Shown: in pieces, positions 52,814-62,507 of the stretch
How positions within the stretch are numbered: the stretch's first letter is position 1
Layout of the letters: each line of letters begins with the position of its first letter
NCBI RefSeq assembly: GCF_032598785.1
Contig: NZ_CP102984.1
Strand: one strand, 5' to 3'
Length of the DNA: 64,000 nt
From: Terrisporobacter petrolearius
GTDB taxonomy: Bacteria > Bacillota > Clostridia > Peptostreptococcales > Peptostreptococcaceae
The notes under the pieces: generated by a model
Seen by the model: only the letters and a program-made list of their open reading frames with translations
Told to the model about the DNA's origin: nothing
Databases searched by the model: none
Program-made: the position numbers and the translations under genes

Positions 52814-53506
52814 ATGGAGCAGATATTAAATACACAATTATTTGGACTTGTAACAATTTTAGTTTTTTATAATATAGGTTTATTTATACAGAAAAAAGCA
52901 AAAAAACCTATATTTAATGGTTTATTAATATGCATAATACTAATTATATTATTTTTAAAAATTACAAATATACCTTATGAAAGCTTTAAAATAGGTGCAG
53001 ATATAATGAATTTCATGTTAGGACCTGTTACAGTGGTTTTAGCAGTACCGCTTTACAGACAGTTTGATTTATTTAAAAAGCACTTTAAAGAAATTCTTAT
53101 TGGGATTGTAGTAGGAGTAGTAACTTCTTTTATAATAATAACTATTATAGGAAAATTAACTTTAACAAATAACGATATAGTTTACTCTATTTTACCAAAA
53201 TCAATTACAACGCCAATGGGAATATCATTAGTTAACGCACTAGGTGGAGTGGAATCTATAACTGTTGTTTGTATAATTGCAACAGGTATATTTGGAAACA
53301 TATTAGGGGATTTAGTATTAAAAATAGGTAAGATAACGCATCCTGTGTCAAAAGGAATAGCACTGGGTACGGCAGCTCATGCTATGGGTACAAGTAAGGC
53401 TCTAGAAATGGGCGAGGTGGAAGGTGCTATGTCATCTCTATCTATAGGTATTTGTGGTGTTTTAACAGTTATGCTAGTACCTATATTAATGAATTTTGTA
53501 GGATAA
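52814..53506 (+). CDS. lrgB: LrgB family membrane protein
   Basis: The 230-residue protein has about 6-7 membrane segments and the signatures MLGPVTVVLAVPLYRQ, LPKSITTPMGISLVNALGG and GTAAHAMGTSKALEMGEVEGAMSSL. It is the usual partner of LrgA. The ATG follows GGGATAGGAGATAATAA. Confidence 0.93.
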   Translation: MEQILNTQLFGLVTILVFYNIGLFIQKKAKKPIFNGLLICIILIILFLKITNIPYESFKIGADIMNFMLGPVTVVLAVPLYRQFDLFKKHFKEILIGIVVGVVTSFIIITIIGKLTLTNNDIVYSILPKSITTPMGISLVNALGGVESITVVCIIATGIFGNILGDLVLKIGKITHPVSKGIALGTAAHAMGTSKALEMGEVEGAMSSLSIGICGVLTVMLVPILMNFVG

Positions 53507-53585
53507 GATTATATTTAAAGTGTTTTAATTTGGATATAAAAGTGAATAAGTCGAAAGATCAATAAGCATAAAATTTAGGTTAAAT

Positions 53586-53643
53586 AAAAGCTCCTTTATG
53601 GCAACGGTTAAAATATAATCATAGTCGAATGGAGCTTTTTATT
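53586..53643 (+). terminator. intrinsic terminator of lrgAB
   Basis: AAAAGCTCC (from 53586) pairs with GGAGCTTTT, followed by TATT; the loop is long (about 35 bases). The rest of the 53507-53915 gap holds no gene that I can support. Confidence 0.7.
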
Positions 53644-53824
53644 ATATAGCAAATATTTATATTCTAATTTCGTTTAAAGTACCATTAGCACTACTATTTG
53701 CATATCTATATACAACTTACCCATCGATTATGATTAATCAAATTTTTTAGGTTTTCATTATACTAGATGACTTATTTAGATTAATTCTCAGGTGAATATT
53801 ATAAAAGCTAAAAAACAGCATTTG

Positions 53825-53841
53825 TTATCACAAAATGATAA
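53825..53841. promoter_or_regulatory. palindrome upstream of Ltp-domain gene
   Basis: TTATCA-CAAAA-TGATAA forms a 6-5-6 dyad about 75 bases before the start codon. It sits just ahead of a weak promoter-like stretch (TCGACA, then TATACT). It may be an operator; no regulator is identified. Confidence 0.35.
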
Positions 53842-53915
53842 ATTTCGACAAGGGCTATATATTATACTATCTATTGTAGAAATCATATTATTAATAAACA
53901 GAGGAGAATTGAGTA

Positions 53916-54494
53916 ATGTCAAAAATGATACAATGTAAATCTTGTTCTAAAGAAATAGCATCTAATGAAAAGTTTTGCCCAGGATGTGGAGCAAAAAATA
54001 AAAAACCAATATATAAAAGACCTTGGTTTATAGTAATAGCATTCTTTGTAATAGTTGGAGCAATAGGTTCAGCAGGTGGTGGGGATTCAACTAAAACAAA
54101 TAGTGGGACAACTGGAACTGAACAGGAAATTAGTAAGAATCAAAAAACAGAAGAAAATGCTTCAGTAGAAGAAAAAGTGGAAGAGGATGTTCCAACAGAA
54201 TATAAGTCTGCATTGGAAAAAGCCAAAATATATAGTGATACTATGAATATGTCTAAGGCTGGATTATATGACCAATTAATATCAGAGTATGGAGAAAAGT
54301 TTTCAAAAAAAGCTGCTAAATATGCTATAGATAATGTAGACGCAAATTGGAAGGAAAATGCATTGAAAAAAGCAAAAACATATCAAGAAAGCATGGCTAT
54401 GTCTCCAAAAGCAATTTATGACCAATTAACATCAGAATATGGAGAAAAATTTACAAAAAAACAAGCGAAGTATGCTATAGACAATCTGGAGTAA
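53916..54494 (+). CDS. zinc-ribbon, single-span protein with two Ltp domains
   Basis: In this 192-residue protein residues 7-25 form a zinc ribbon (CKSCSKEIASNEKFCPGCG). One membrane segment follows (about 36-53), then a low-complexity acidic linker (about 55-95). Two 45-residue repeats come last, each SALEKAKIYSDTMNMSKAGLYDQLISEYGEKFSKKAAKYAIDN-like. These are Ltp domains (PF07553), known from the prophage TP-J34 lipoprotein that blocks DNA injection by other phages. Here the lipobox is replaced by a membrane helix. A cell-surface role is likely; phage exclusion is possible but unproven. Confidence 0.82.
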   Translation: MSKMIQCKSCSKEIASNEKFCPGCGAKNKKPIYKRPWFIVIAFFVIVGAIGSAGGGDSTKTNSGTTGTEQEISKNQKTEENASVEEKVEEDVPTEYKSALEKAKIYSDTMNMSKAGLYDQLISEYGEKFSKKAAKYAIDNVDANWKENALKKAKTYQESMAMSPKAIYDQLTSEYGEKFTKKQAKYAIDNLE

Positions 54495-54515
54495 TATATT
54501 GTAAAAAAGAACTTA

Positions 54516-54547
54516 AGCACCTAGTATAAAAACTAGGTGCTTTTTAT
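54516..54547. terminator. bidirectional terminator
   Basis: AGCACCTAGT pairs with ACTAGGTGCT, with T runs in both directions. It serves the Ltp-domain gene (+) and the dap operon (-). Confidence 0.85.
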
Positions 54548-54593
54548 AGTATTATAAATAACTATTAAATCTTTTATTAAATTTATTCTAAGA

Positions 54594-55307
54594 TTAATCT
54601 AATTTTCTTAAATCTTCCAGAACCTTTGTTTTATCAGCAGTTTTTTCATCTTTATTCTTAATTATTCTAGCAGGAGAGCCAGCTACTACAACACCTGGAG
54701 GAACATCTTTTGTAACAACAGAACCTGCAGCAACAACAGAACCTTTACCGACTCTAACACCTTCAAGAATAACTGAATTTGCGCCTATTAATACATCATC
54801 TTCAATTATAACAGGAGTAGCAGAAGGTGGCTCAAGAACACCAGCAACAACAGAACAAGCCCCAAGGTGTACATTCTTACCAAGCATTCCCCTAGCACCT
54901 ATTACAGCATTCATGTCTACCATAGACCCTTCTCCAACAACGGCACCTATGTTTATTACAGCGCCCATCATGATTACGGCATTTTTTTCTATTGTAACCA
55001 TATCTCTTATTAGTGCACCTGGCTCAATTCTAGCTTCTGCATGTAAGAAATTATAAAGAGGGATAGCTGAATTTCTTCTATCGTATTCTATATGAATATC
55101 ATCCACAGAAGATTTAAAGTTTTCCACATCTTTCATTATAGTTTTATAATCACCAATTAAAATATAAGAACCTTCTTGACCAAACACTTTGTAGTTATCA
55201 TTTTTTTCTATTTTTATATTACCAGAAACATAAACTTTTACAGGTGTTTGTTTTTCAGCATCTTTTATATATTTAGCTATTTCATACGCATCATTTAAGT
55301 TAACCAT
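54594..55307 (-). CDS. dapH: tetrahydrodipicolinate N-acetyltransferase
   Basis: The 237-residue left-handed beta-helix acyltransferase has many hexapeptide repeats (ALIRDMVTIEKNAVIMMGAVI, DVLIGANSVILEGVRVGKGSVV). It has the length and N-terminal domain (NLNDAYEIAKYIKDAEKQTPVKVY) of the DapH/YkuQ acetyltransferase, not the longer DapD succinylase. It commits diaminopimelate synthesis to the acetylase branch. It is the last gene of the lysine-riboswitch operon. Confidence 0.92.
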   Translation of the reverse strand: MVNLNDAYEIAKYIKDAEKQTPVKVYVSGNIKIEKNDNYKVFGQEGSYILIGDYKTIMKDVENFKSSVDDIHIEYDRRNSAIPLYNFLHAEARIEPGALIRDMVTIEKNAVIMMGAVINIGAVVGEGSMVDMNAVIGARGMLGKNVHLGACSVVAGVLEPPSATPVIIEDDVLIGANSVILEGVRVGKGSVVAAGSVVTKDVPPGVVVAGSPARIIKNKDEKTADKTKVLEDLRKLD

Positions 55308-55333
55308 AGTTTTCCTCCAAATTTTGTCTAGTT

Positions 55334-56077
55334 TTAGTCTAACATATTGTTCATATTGTAATATCCAGTTTCTTTATTTACTAAGAATTTTGCAGCAGCA
55401 ATAGCCCCTTTTGCAAAAATATCCTTAGATTGAGCTGTATGTTTTATTTCTACAACTTCATCATGGCCGGCAAATATAGTAGTGTGTTCCCCTACTATAG
55501 TTCCACCTCTTATGGCGTGAATACCCACTTCAGTAGGCTTTCTCTTTTCACTGCGACCATATCTTCCATAGATACATTCACTATCTTGCAGAACCTCTTT
55601 AATTCCATTAGCTATCATAACAGCTGTACCACTAGGAGAGTCTAGTTTTTTATTATGGTGTTTTTCTATTATTTCTATATCAAATCCATTAAGAGCTTTG
55701 GCAGCATCTTTAACTAATTTAACTAGAACATTCACACCTAGAGACATATTAGAAGAGTGGAAAATAGGAATAACAGCCGAAGCTTTTTCTATTGCACCTA
55801 ATTCTTCATCATTAAATCCTGTAGTTGCTATTACTAAAGGTGTTTTTGTTTTTGTGGCATAATCCAAAACATCATATATAGCACAGTGATTAGAAAAATC
55901 GATAATAATATCAGCATTTTCTTCTACTTCACTCATTTTATGATAAGTTTTGAATGGGACATCTAATTCATCTCTTGATACACCACAAACAAGTTGTAGC
56001 TCACTATCTTCGTTAACACATTTAGTTAAAACTTTACCCATACTACCGCTATAACCATTTATAATTACTCTTAACAT
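55334..56077 (-). CDS. dapB: 4-hydroxy-tetrahydrodipicolinate reductase
   Basis: The start is ATG 56077 after AGGAGG, so it overlaps the end of dapA by 7 bases. The 247-residue protein has the NAD(P)H loop NGYSGSMGK (about residue 6), GTT-type segment IATTGF, and the catalytic signature EKHHNKKLDSPSGTA (about 150). It reduces the DapA product. Confidence 0.95.
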   Translation of the reverse strand: MLRVIINGYSGSMGKVLTKCVNEDSELQLVCGVSRDELDVPFKTYHKMSEVEENADIIIDFSNHCAIYDVLDYATKTKTPLVIATTGFNDEELGAIEKASAVIPIFHSSNMSLGVNVLVKLVKDAAKALNGFDIEIIEKHHNKKLDSPSGTAVMIANGIKEVLQDSECIYGRYGRSEKRKPTEVGIHAIRGGTIVGEHTTIFAGHDEVVEIKHTAQSKDIFAKGAIAAAKFLVNKETGYYNMNNMLD

Positions 56078-56970
56078 GTTGCCTCCTGTATTTTTAGTCC
56101 CCAATTAACTAATTCTCTTTTTAAAACTTCTAAATTTTGTTCTTCCATTTCAGCTAGAGGGAGTCTTAAGTCTCCCACATTAAATCCTAATAAATTAACA
56201 GCAGTTTTTACTGGTATAGGATTTACTTCTATAAATAAAGCATCTATTAAAGGTTTCATACCTAATTGTAATTCTCTAGAACCTTCTACATCACCTTCCA
56301 TGAACTTAGCTACTAGATCATGAGTTTCCTTAGGACAAATATTAGCTAGAACTGATATAACTCCAGCCCCTCCTAGAGAAAGTAGGGGTACTATTGAGTC
56401 ATCATTACCAGAATATACAGCAAAGCCTTCTGGAACTAACCTGCAAACTTCAGCTACTTGAGCTAAATCTCCACAGGCTTCTTTAAGAGCTACAATGTTA
56501 TCCACATTTTTAGCTAAATCAGCAACAAGTGCAGGTGGAATATTAACCTTTGTACGTGAAGGAACATTGTATAAAATTATAGGAAGCTTAACACTATTTG
56601 CAATAGATACAAAATGTTTTCTAAGTCCTAATTTATTAGCCTTATTATAGTAAGGAGTTATAATTAAAAGAGCATCTGCACCTAATTTTTCAGCTTCTTG
56701 GCTCATATAGATGGAGTGAGCAGTGTCATTTCCACCTGTTCCAGCTATTACAGGAACCCTTTTATCAACAGCATCAACAATAGTTTTGATTGCTAATAAA
56801 TGTTCTTCGTCACTCATGGTACTGGCTTCACCAGTAGTACCACAAGCAACTATAGCATCAGTGCCGTTTTCAATTTGAAAATCCACTAATTCTTTTATCT
56901 TTTTAACATTAACCTTCCCACTTTCATCAAATGGCGTAACTAAAGCAACTGCAGAACCTTTAAAAATCAT
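56071..56970 (-). CDS. dapA: 4-hydroxy-tetrahydrodipicolinate synthase
   Basis: The start is ATG 56970 with AGGAGAGG upstream; a start at 56991 overlaps the ribosome site. The 299-residue TIM-barrel aldolase has CGTTGEASTMSDEEH (about residue 43), YNVPSRTKVNI (Tyr of the triad, about 135) and the Schiff-base Lys in VALKEACGD (about 163). It condenses pyruvate with aspartate semialdehyde, the product of the upstream asd gene. Confidence 0.96.
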   Translation of the reverse strand: MIFKGSAVALVTPFDESGKVNVKKIKELVDFQIENGTDAIVACGTTGEASTMSDEEHLLAIKTIVDAVDKRVPVIAGTGGNDTAHSIYMSQEAEKLGADALLIITPYYNKANKLGLRKHFVSIANSVKLPIILYNVPSRTKVNIPPALVADLAKNVDNIVALKEACGDLAQVAEVCRLVPEGFAVYSGNDDSIVPLLSLGGAGVISVLANICPKETHDLVAKFMEGDVEGSRELQLGMKPLIDALFIEVNPIPVKTAVNLLGFNVGDLRLPLAEMEEQNLEVLKRELVNWGLKIQEATC

Positions 56971-57035
56971 AAACAAACCTCTCCTTTTCACCTTAAATTT
57001 AATCTCTATTAATTAATATTTATTAAAGCTCATTT

Positions 57036-58034
57036 TTATACTAAATCATATTTTAATAATAATTCAGCTATTTGAACTGCATTAGTAGCAGCACCTTTTC
57101 TTATGTTGTCAGCAACAACCCACATATTAACACCATTATCCACACTAAAGTCTCTTCTGATTCTTCCAACGTAAACCTCATCATGACCTTCAGCATCAAC
57201 TGCTAGAGGATATTCGTTGTTAGCAGGATTATCAACTATAACTACACCTTCAGTATTTTTTAGAGTACTAAATACATCTTCTAACTCAAAAGGTTTATTA
57301 AACTCTAAGTTTATAGATTCACTGTGAGCACCTCTTACTGGAACCCTTACAGTAGTAGCAGTAACTTTAATATTATAGTCTTCTAAGATTTTCATAGTTT
57401 CATTTACCATTTTCATTTCTTCTTTTGTATATCCGTTTTCTTCGAAAACATCTATATGAGGAAGACAGTTAAATGCTATTGGATGAGGGTAGAAAGTGTT
57501 TGGTTTTCCCTGGATTCCATCTTCCAAGTCTTGAACTCCTTTAACTCCAGAACCTGATACGGCTTGATAAGTTGAGTAAACCACTCTTTTTAAACCATAT
57601 TTATCATGTAATGGTTTAAGAGGAACCATAGCTTGTATAGTAGAGCAGTTTGGGTTTGCAATTATTCCCTTATGATTTTTTACTGCTTCTGGGTTAACCT
57701 CTGGAACAACTAGTGGAACATTAGGATCCATTCTCCATTGGCTTGAGTTATCAACAACAATTACTCCTTTAGAAGCTGCTATTGGTGCGTATTTTTGGCT
57801 TATTCCTCCACCAGCAGAGAATAGAGCTATTTGTATATCTCTATCAAAAGAATTTTCATTTAATTCTTCTACAACCACATCTTTGTTAGCAAATTTAACA
57901 GTTGTACCTGCAGATTTTGCAGAAGAGAACATATAGATATTATCTATTGGAAAACTTCTTTCTTCTAAAATTTTTATAAAAGTTCTTCCCACCATACCAG
58001 TGGCACCAACTAAAGCAACATTAATTTTTTTCAT
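57036..58034 (-). CDS. asd: aspartate-semialdehyde dehydrogenase
   Basis: The 332-residue enzyme has the NADP loop VALVGATGMVGRTF (about residue 5), catalytic Cys in NPNCSTIQ (about 130) and active-site His in RVPVRGAHSESI (about 238). It is first in the operon asd-dapA-dapB-dapH and lies directly behind the lysine riboswitch, so lysine should repress the whole pathway. Confidence 0.96.
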   Translation of the reverse strand: MKKINVALVGATGMVGRTFIKILEERSFPIDNIYMFSSAKSAGTTVKFANKDVVVEELNENSFDRDIQIALFSAGGGISQKYAPIAASKGVIVVDNSSQWRMDPNVPLVVPEVNPEAVKNHKGIIANPNCSTIQAMVPLKPLHDKYGLKRVVYSTYQAVSGSGVKGVQDLEDGIQGKPNTFYPHPIAFNCLPHIDVFEENGYTKEEMKMVNETMKILEDYNIKVTATTVRVPVRGAHSESINLEFNKPFELEDVFSTLKNTEGVVIVDNPANNEYPLAVDAEGHDEVYVGRIRRDFSVDNGVNMWVVADNIRKGAATNAVQIAELLLKYDLV

Positions 58035-58114
58035 TTTTAATCACCCCGTAATATATTTTAGATTTAACATTAATAACATAGAGAAAATTTAAGGGAGAGC
58101 TTTATATTTATATA

Positions 58115-58347
58115 TATAAAAAAACGTACAAAGGTATACTTTGTACGTTTAAAACGACATGTCAAAGTAAACCTTGTAGCTCACCACTTAAAAATAAGTG
58201 ACAGTGTTATACATATTATGCATAACCCCAAAAATAATCTTTGCCAAGATTATTTTTTCGGCAATGGTTCCTTTCTTTGAATATTAACGTCTGCCGACTA
58301 CTTTCAAATACTTTTAACCACTGCACCTCTACCCTAGGTTAAGATAG
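58115..58347 (-). promoter_or_regulatory. lysine riboswitch (L-box) of asd-dap operon
   Basis: On the minus strand: AACCTAGGGTAG opens P1, then AGAGGTGCAG, AAGTAGTCGGCAGACG, GGAACCATTGCCGAA, a long AT-rich helix, and GTGAGCTACAAGGTT closing P1. These are the conserved L-box elements in order. A terminator ACGTACAAAG / CTTTGTACGT plus T run (58115-58151) follows, before asd. A TTGATT-17-TACTAT promoter lies upstream near 58400. Confidence 0.93.
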
Positions 58348-58609
58348 TTTTTTTAAATTATTAATAATAGTAATACAAAAAAATGAAAAAATCAATAAAA
58401 ATGTAAAAAATTACCTCAAACAACATCTAGATTTTTTGTCGCATTTTAGGTAAAATGTTTTATATGTTATTTAATATTTATAAAAATATTTTTTAAAGGT
58501 AAATAATTCTTAAATTATTATTATTATTATTGGAAATATATAATTTTAATTGGGAATATGTTTTCTTATTAAAATAAAAAGAATATCTAAATCCCCGAGG
58601 AGGAACAAA
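58348..58609. other. divergent promoter region between lysine riboswitch and serine dehydratase
   Basis: This very AT-rich spacer holds the minus-strand riboswitch promoter and an (ATT)n run near 58513-58531. No gene or strong hairpin was found. Confidence 0.5.
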
Positions 58610-59803
58610 ATGGAATCACTAAAAGAACTTTACAAAATAGGTAATGGACCTTCCAGCTCACATACAATGGGACCACAAAGAGCTGCTGAACAATTTAAGA
58701 ACAAATACCCAGAAGCTGTTAGCTATAAAGCTCACTTATACGGAAGCTTAGCTGCAACAGGAGAAGGGCATTTAACTGATTATATAATCAAGAAAACGCT
58801 TGAGCCAAAAGAAGTTGAAATACTTTGGAGAGAAGATATAGTTAAACCATATCATCCAAATGGTATGATGTTAGAAGCTATAGATGCAGACGGAAACGTA
58901 ATGGGAGATTGGACTATCTACTCTGTTGGTGGAGGTACAATAGCTGAAGAAGGAATGAGAAATGCAGGTGGAAACGACACTTACCCTCATTCAACTATGG
59001 AAGAAATAATAGCTTGGTGTAACCAAAACAATAAAAACTTCGTAGACTATGTAAAAACTTACGACGATGCTGATATAATGGATTACTTAGTAACTATTAA
59101 AGATGCTATGAAAAAATCAGTAGAAGACGGTTTAAAAGCTACAGAAGTTATACCAGGTAAATTAAATCTAGAAAGAAAAGCTGGATATTTCTATAAGCAA
59201 TATCTTGCTAAGAAGCAATTAAATACATTAGTTTATGCTTATGCTTTAGCTGCTTCAGAGCAAAATGCATCAGGATATGTTATAGTAACTGCTCCAACAT
59301 GTGGTTCTGCAGGTGTTTTACCAGGAATATTCTTCGCAATGAAAGACTATGAAGGATACACTGATGAGCAATTAGTTGAAGCTTTAGCTGTAGCAGGTAT
59401 AGTTGGTGTTCTTGTTAAGAGAAACGGATCTGTTTCAGGTGCTGAAGTTGGATGTCAAGGTGAAGTAGGAGTTGCTTGTGCAATGGCTGCTGCAGCAATA
59501 GCTTTCTTAAAAGGTGGATCATTAAGACAAATAGAATATGCTGCGGAAATCGGTTTAGAACATCACTTAGGAATGACTTGTGACCCAGCTTACGGATACG
59601 TTCAAATACCATGTATAGAAAGAAATGCAATGGGTGCTCAAAGAGCATTAGATGCTGCTAACTATTCATTATTAACTGATGGAGAGCATCAAGTTACTTT
59701 TGACCAAATAGTTAAAATAATGGACGAAACTGGTAGAGACATGATGGATAAATACAGAGAAACTTCAAAAGGTGGAATAGCTAAATTATTCTTCACTTGC
59801 TAG
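58610..59803 (+). CDS. L-serine ammonia-lyase (iron-sulfur), single chain
   Basis: The start is ATG 58610 after GAGGAGGAAC; a start at 58550 has no site. The 397-residue protein has GPSSSHTMGPQRAAE (beta-domain substrate loop, near residue 14), TAPTCGSAGVLPGI, GAEVGCQGEVGVACAMAAAA and MTCDPAYGYVQIPCIERNAMGA. The Cys residues bind a [4Fe-4S] cluster. It deaminates L-serine to pyruvate and fits amino-acid fermentation together with the cysteine desulfidase at 46 kb. Confidence 0.94.
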   Translation: MESLKELYKIGNGPSSSHTMGPQRAAEQFKNKYPEAVSYKAHLYGSLAATGEGHLTDYIIKKTLEPKEVEILWREDIVKPYHPNGMMLEAIDADGNVMGDWTIYSVGGGTIAEEGMRNAGGNDTYPHSTMEEIIAWCNQNNKNFVDYVKTYDDADIMDYLVTIKDAMKKSVEDGLKATEVIPGKLNLERKAGYFYKQYLAKKQLNTLVYAYALAASEQNASGYVIVTAPTCGSAGVLPGIFFAMKDYEGYTDEQLVEALAVAGIVGVLVKRNGSVSGAEVGCQGEVGVACAMAAAAIAFLKGGSLRQIEYAAEIGLEHHLGMTCDPAYGYVQIPCIERNAMGAQRALDAANYSLLTDGEHQVTFDQIVKIMDETGRDMMDKYRETSKGGIAKLFFTC

Positions 59804-59839
59804 TTTTTAAATATTGAAATATTTATATTAAAATAGATA

Positions 59840-59874
59840 AAAGAAACAGGAATTTTCCTGTTTCTTTTTTTTTA
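59840..59874 (+). terminator. intrinsic terminator
   Basis: AAGAAACAGG pairs with CCTGTTTCTT, followed by a long T run. Confidence 0.92.
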
Positions 59875-60044
59875 CAAATTTATAACGAAAGTTGTATTTT
59901 ATTAAATCTTTATAACAAAGAGAGCACAATCTTATAAAATATAATATTTTTATAATTTTTTTAGATATAGTTAGATATAAGAAAATTAATAAATGGAGGG
60001 GAAGCAATTCTAAAAATACAATCAACGATAAAGGGAGGAAAAGA

Positions 60045-62495
60045 ATGAAGGGTGTTTTAAAATTAGCTTTTTATTATTTAAAAAATCAAAAAGGAAGAAG
60101 TTTTTCTATAGTAATAGCAATAGGGTTAGCTACGTTGATATCATTTTCTAATATTGTTCAAAAACAAACAAATATAAAACTAGGAACAGAAAAGCTGCAT
60201 AACACATTTGGAACTTATGACTATGAATATAGTGATATTGATGATGAAGCATTGCAAAAAATATTAAATGATGATACAAGGGATGCTACATATACAATAA
60301 TGAATTTAGGTAGTATTGTTTACAAAAATGGTGTTAAGAGCACTCTTAATACGTATAATCCAGACTATTTAGAAGAAAGTGAATATACACTTATAAATGG
60401 AAGGGCACCTAAAAATGAAAACGAGATAGTTTTAGATAATAAATCTATAGAGGAAATGAATTTAGAAAATAAATTAGGTGAAGACATAGATTTTAACATA
60501 GTTAAAAAATATAAAAGTCATGATGGAAATGATGAAATATACAATAAAAATTATAAATTTAAATTAGTTGGAATAGTCAGCAGACCTAAGAACTACTACG
60601 AAGAATATAAAGAATATACACTTAAAGTTTTCACAGGTGGATACAAAAATTTAATACCAGAAAACTTTATTACTAATGATGGCATCTTAAATGTAGAAAA
60701 TGAAGATTCTACAATGGATAATATGTATAAACGAATGGAAAAATACGGCCTTACAGAGGATAAATTCTTTATGAATATCGGTTTAATTCAAGGCCTAAAC
60801 TCTCTTGGTGTTGGTGAAGAAGCAACAAGCTATGAAATAAGAAACATGTTATTACCTATAGCTGTATCGGCGCTTTTAATATGCAATATTTTTGTAATGA
60901 CTTTATTTGATATGAAAAAAACAATAGGGATGTTAAGAGCCATAGGTGCTAAAAGGCATCAAATATGTTCTATGATTTTTATACAAAGTTTAATGTTGGT
61001 AACTATTGGTATATCCTCTGGTTTTTTAATTGGTAGAGCGTATGTGTATAATTATATATCTAAAATGTACCCTCAAAATCCAAGCCTCTATATAACTAAA
61101 GAAGCAATATTCATACCAATATTAATAGCAATAATTACGGTGTTTATTTCAAATATAGTTCCCATATACAAGGCTACTAGAATATCTCCAGTAGAAGGAA
61201 TGAGAGATAATGGTTTTAGTGACAGAAAGTTTAAAAATAGATTTTATTATAAATGGATAAGAAAAGTATTTAATATGACTGGAGAGATGGCATATAAAAA
61301 TGCATTCAGATTTAGGACAAGAGCTATCCTTTGTATATTATCTATGGGATTAGTTGGATCTATGTATATAACTGCATTATCAAATTACAACAAAATTGGT
61401 ATGGATGTAATGCATATGCCAAGTCAAAATATTGATGAGTATGATATAAAACTAAATAAAGACGATTATAATGTGGAAAATGCTCTAGGGATGTATAGTA
61501 AGAGTGATGTAGAAAAAATTAAAAATATAGATGGTGTAGACTATGTAGATGGAAAATTAGTGTTGTCTGGGTCTATGAATAAGAATGAATCATATTTAGA
61601 AGTTAGGGGTTATACAGAAAAAGATCTGAAAAAATTAGATAAATACATAGAAGAAAAAAGTGATGAGAAAAATAGTGAATACATAAATGTTTTGGTTAAT
61701 AATCATACTGATGGAACCAATGAACCAATAGATAAGGATTTGAAAATTGGAGAATTAATTGAAATTAAAATACCATCAGCAAATGATGGAAAGCTAAGTT
61801 ATAAAGTCGAAAAAGTTAGAATCGCTGGTTTCTTAGACAGAAAATGGATTTTAAATAATTTCTATGGAAGAATGATAACGGTAATAATGCCAATAGAGGA
61901 ATTATCTAAATTGACTAATATAAATGATGTTAATGTAATAGGAGTAAAAGCTTCTAGTGGAAAAGAAAAGGAAGTTGAAAATAAAATAGAAAAAATGATT
62001 GGAAATAAGGATTATAACAATATAGAAAGTAGAGGGAAATATAAAGCAGAACAAGAAAAATTACAGGAAATGGATAAGATGCAAAGTATGTTTTTATTAT
62101 TACTTATGTCTGTAGTAGCATCTTTAAATATTTACTACACTATAAAAACAGGAATACTAATTAGAACTGGAGAGTTATCAACATTAAGAAGTATTGGTAT
62201 GAGTATGAAAAAGATAAGAAGTATGCTTATTAAGGAGTCTTTAATTTATGCTCTTATTAGCTGCATGCTAGGGTCTGCTCATGTTATATATAAAGGATAC
62301 AAGGATGTATCTATGGTTAATGAAATTATGGAAACTGGATTTGGTGCTAAGAATCTAGAAAAATTTGAAGTGCCTTTTAATGAAATAGCAATATTTACTT
62401 TTTTAGTAATAGTAGTTTGTATTATATCGGTGTACTTGTCTAAGAAAAAACTAGAAAAAATGAGTATATCAGATGGAATTAATAGGAATGAATAA
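60045..62495 (+). CDS. ABC transporter permease, FtsX/MacB-like
   Basis: The 816-residue protein has an N-terminal membrane helix, a large external domain, and a first FtsX block (about residues 270-380, with MKKTIGMLRAIGAKRHQI). A second membrane helix and external domain follow (about 430-660), then a C-terminal FtsX block (ELSTLRSIGMSMKKIRSML). This duplicated FtsX layout is typical of export or mechanotransmission ABC systems, often for antimicrobial peptides or lipoproteins. The ATPase gene is 12 bases downstream. No sensor kinase is adjacent. Confidence 0.9.
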   Translation: MKGVLKLAFYYLKNQKGRSFSIVIAIGLATLISFSNIVQKQTNIKLGTEKLHNTFGTYDYEYSDIDDEALQKILNDDTRDATYTIMNLGSIVYKNGVKSTLNTYNPDYLEESEYTLINGRAPKNENEIVLDNKSIEEMNLENKLGEDIDFNIVKKYKSHDGNDEIYNKNYKFKLVGIVSRPKNYYEEYKEYTLKVFTGGYKNLIPENFITNDGILNVENEDSTMDNMYKRMEKYGLTEDKFFMNIGLIQGLNSLGVGEEATSYEIRNMLLPIAVSALLICNIFVMTLFDMKKTIGMLRAIGAKRHQICSMIFIQSLMLVTIGISSGFLIGRAYVYNYISKMYPQNPSLYITKEAIFIPILIAIITVFISNIVPIYKATRISPVEGMRDNGFSDRKFKNRFYYKWIRKVFNMTGEMAYKNAFRFRTRAILCILSMGLVGSMYITALSNYNKIGMDVMHMPSQNIDEYDIKLNKDDYNVENALGMYSKSDVEKIKNIDGVDYVDGKLVLSGSMNKNESYLEVRGYTEKDLKKLDKYIEEKSDEKNSEYINVLVNNHTDGTNEPIDKDLKIGELIEIKIPSANDGKLSYKVEKVRIAGFLDRKWILNNFYGRMITVIMPIEELSKLTNINDVNVIGVKASSGKEKEVENKIEKMIGNKDYNNIESRGKYKAEQEKLQEMDKMQSMFLLLLMSVVASLNIYYTIKTGILIRTGELSTLRSIGMSMKKIRSMLIKESLIYALISCMLGSAHVIYKGYKDVSMVNEIMETGFGAKNLEKFEVPFNEIAIFTFLVIVVCIISVYLSKKKLEKMSISDGINRNE

Positions 62496-62507
62496 GGGGG
62501 AATCAGT

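Noticed and set aside
54594..55307. Succinyltransferase DapD
   Set aside because: Length (237 residues) and N-terminal domain match the acetyltransferase DapH.
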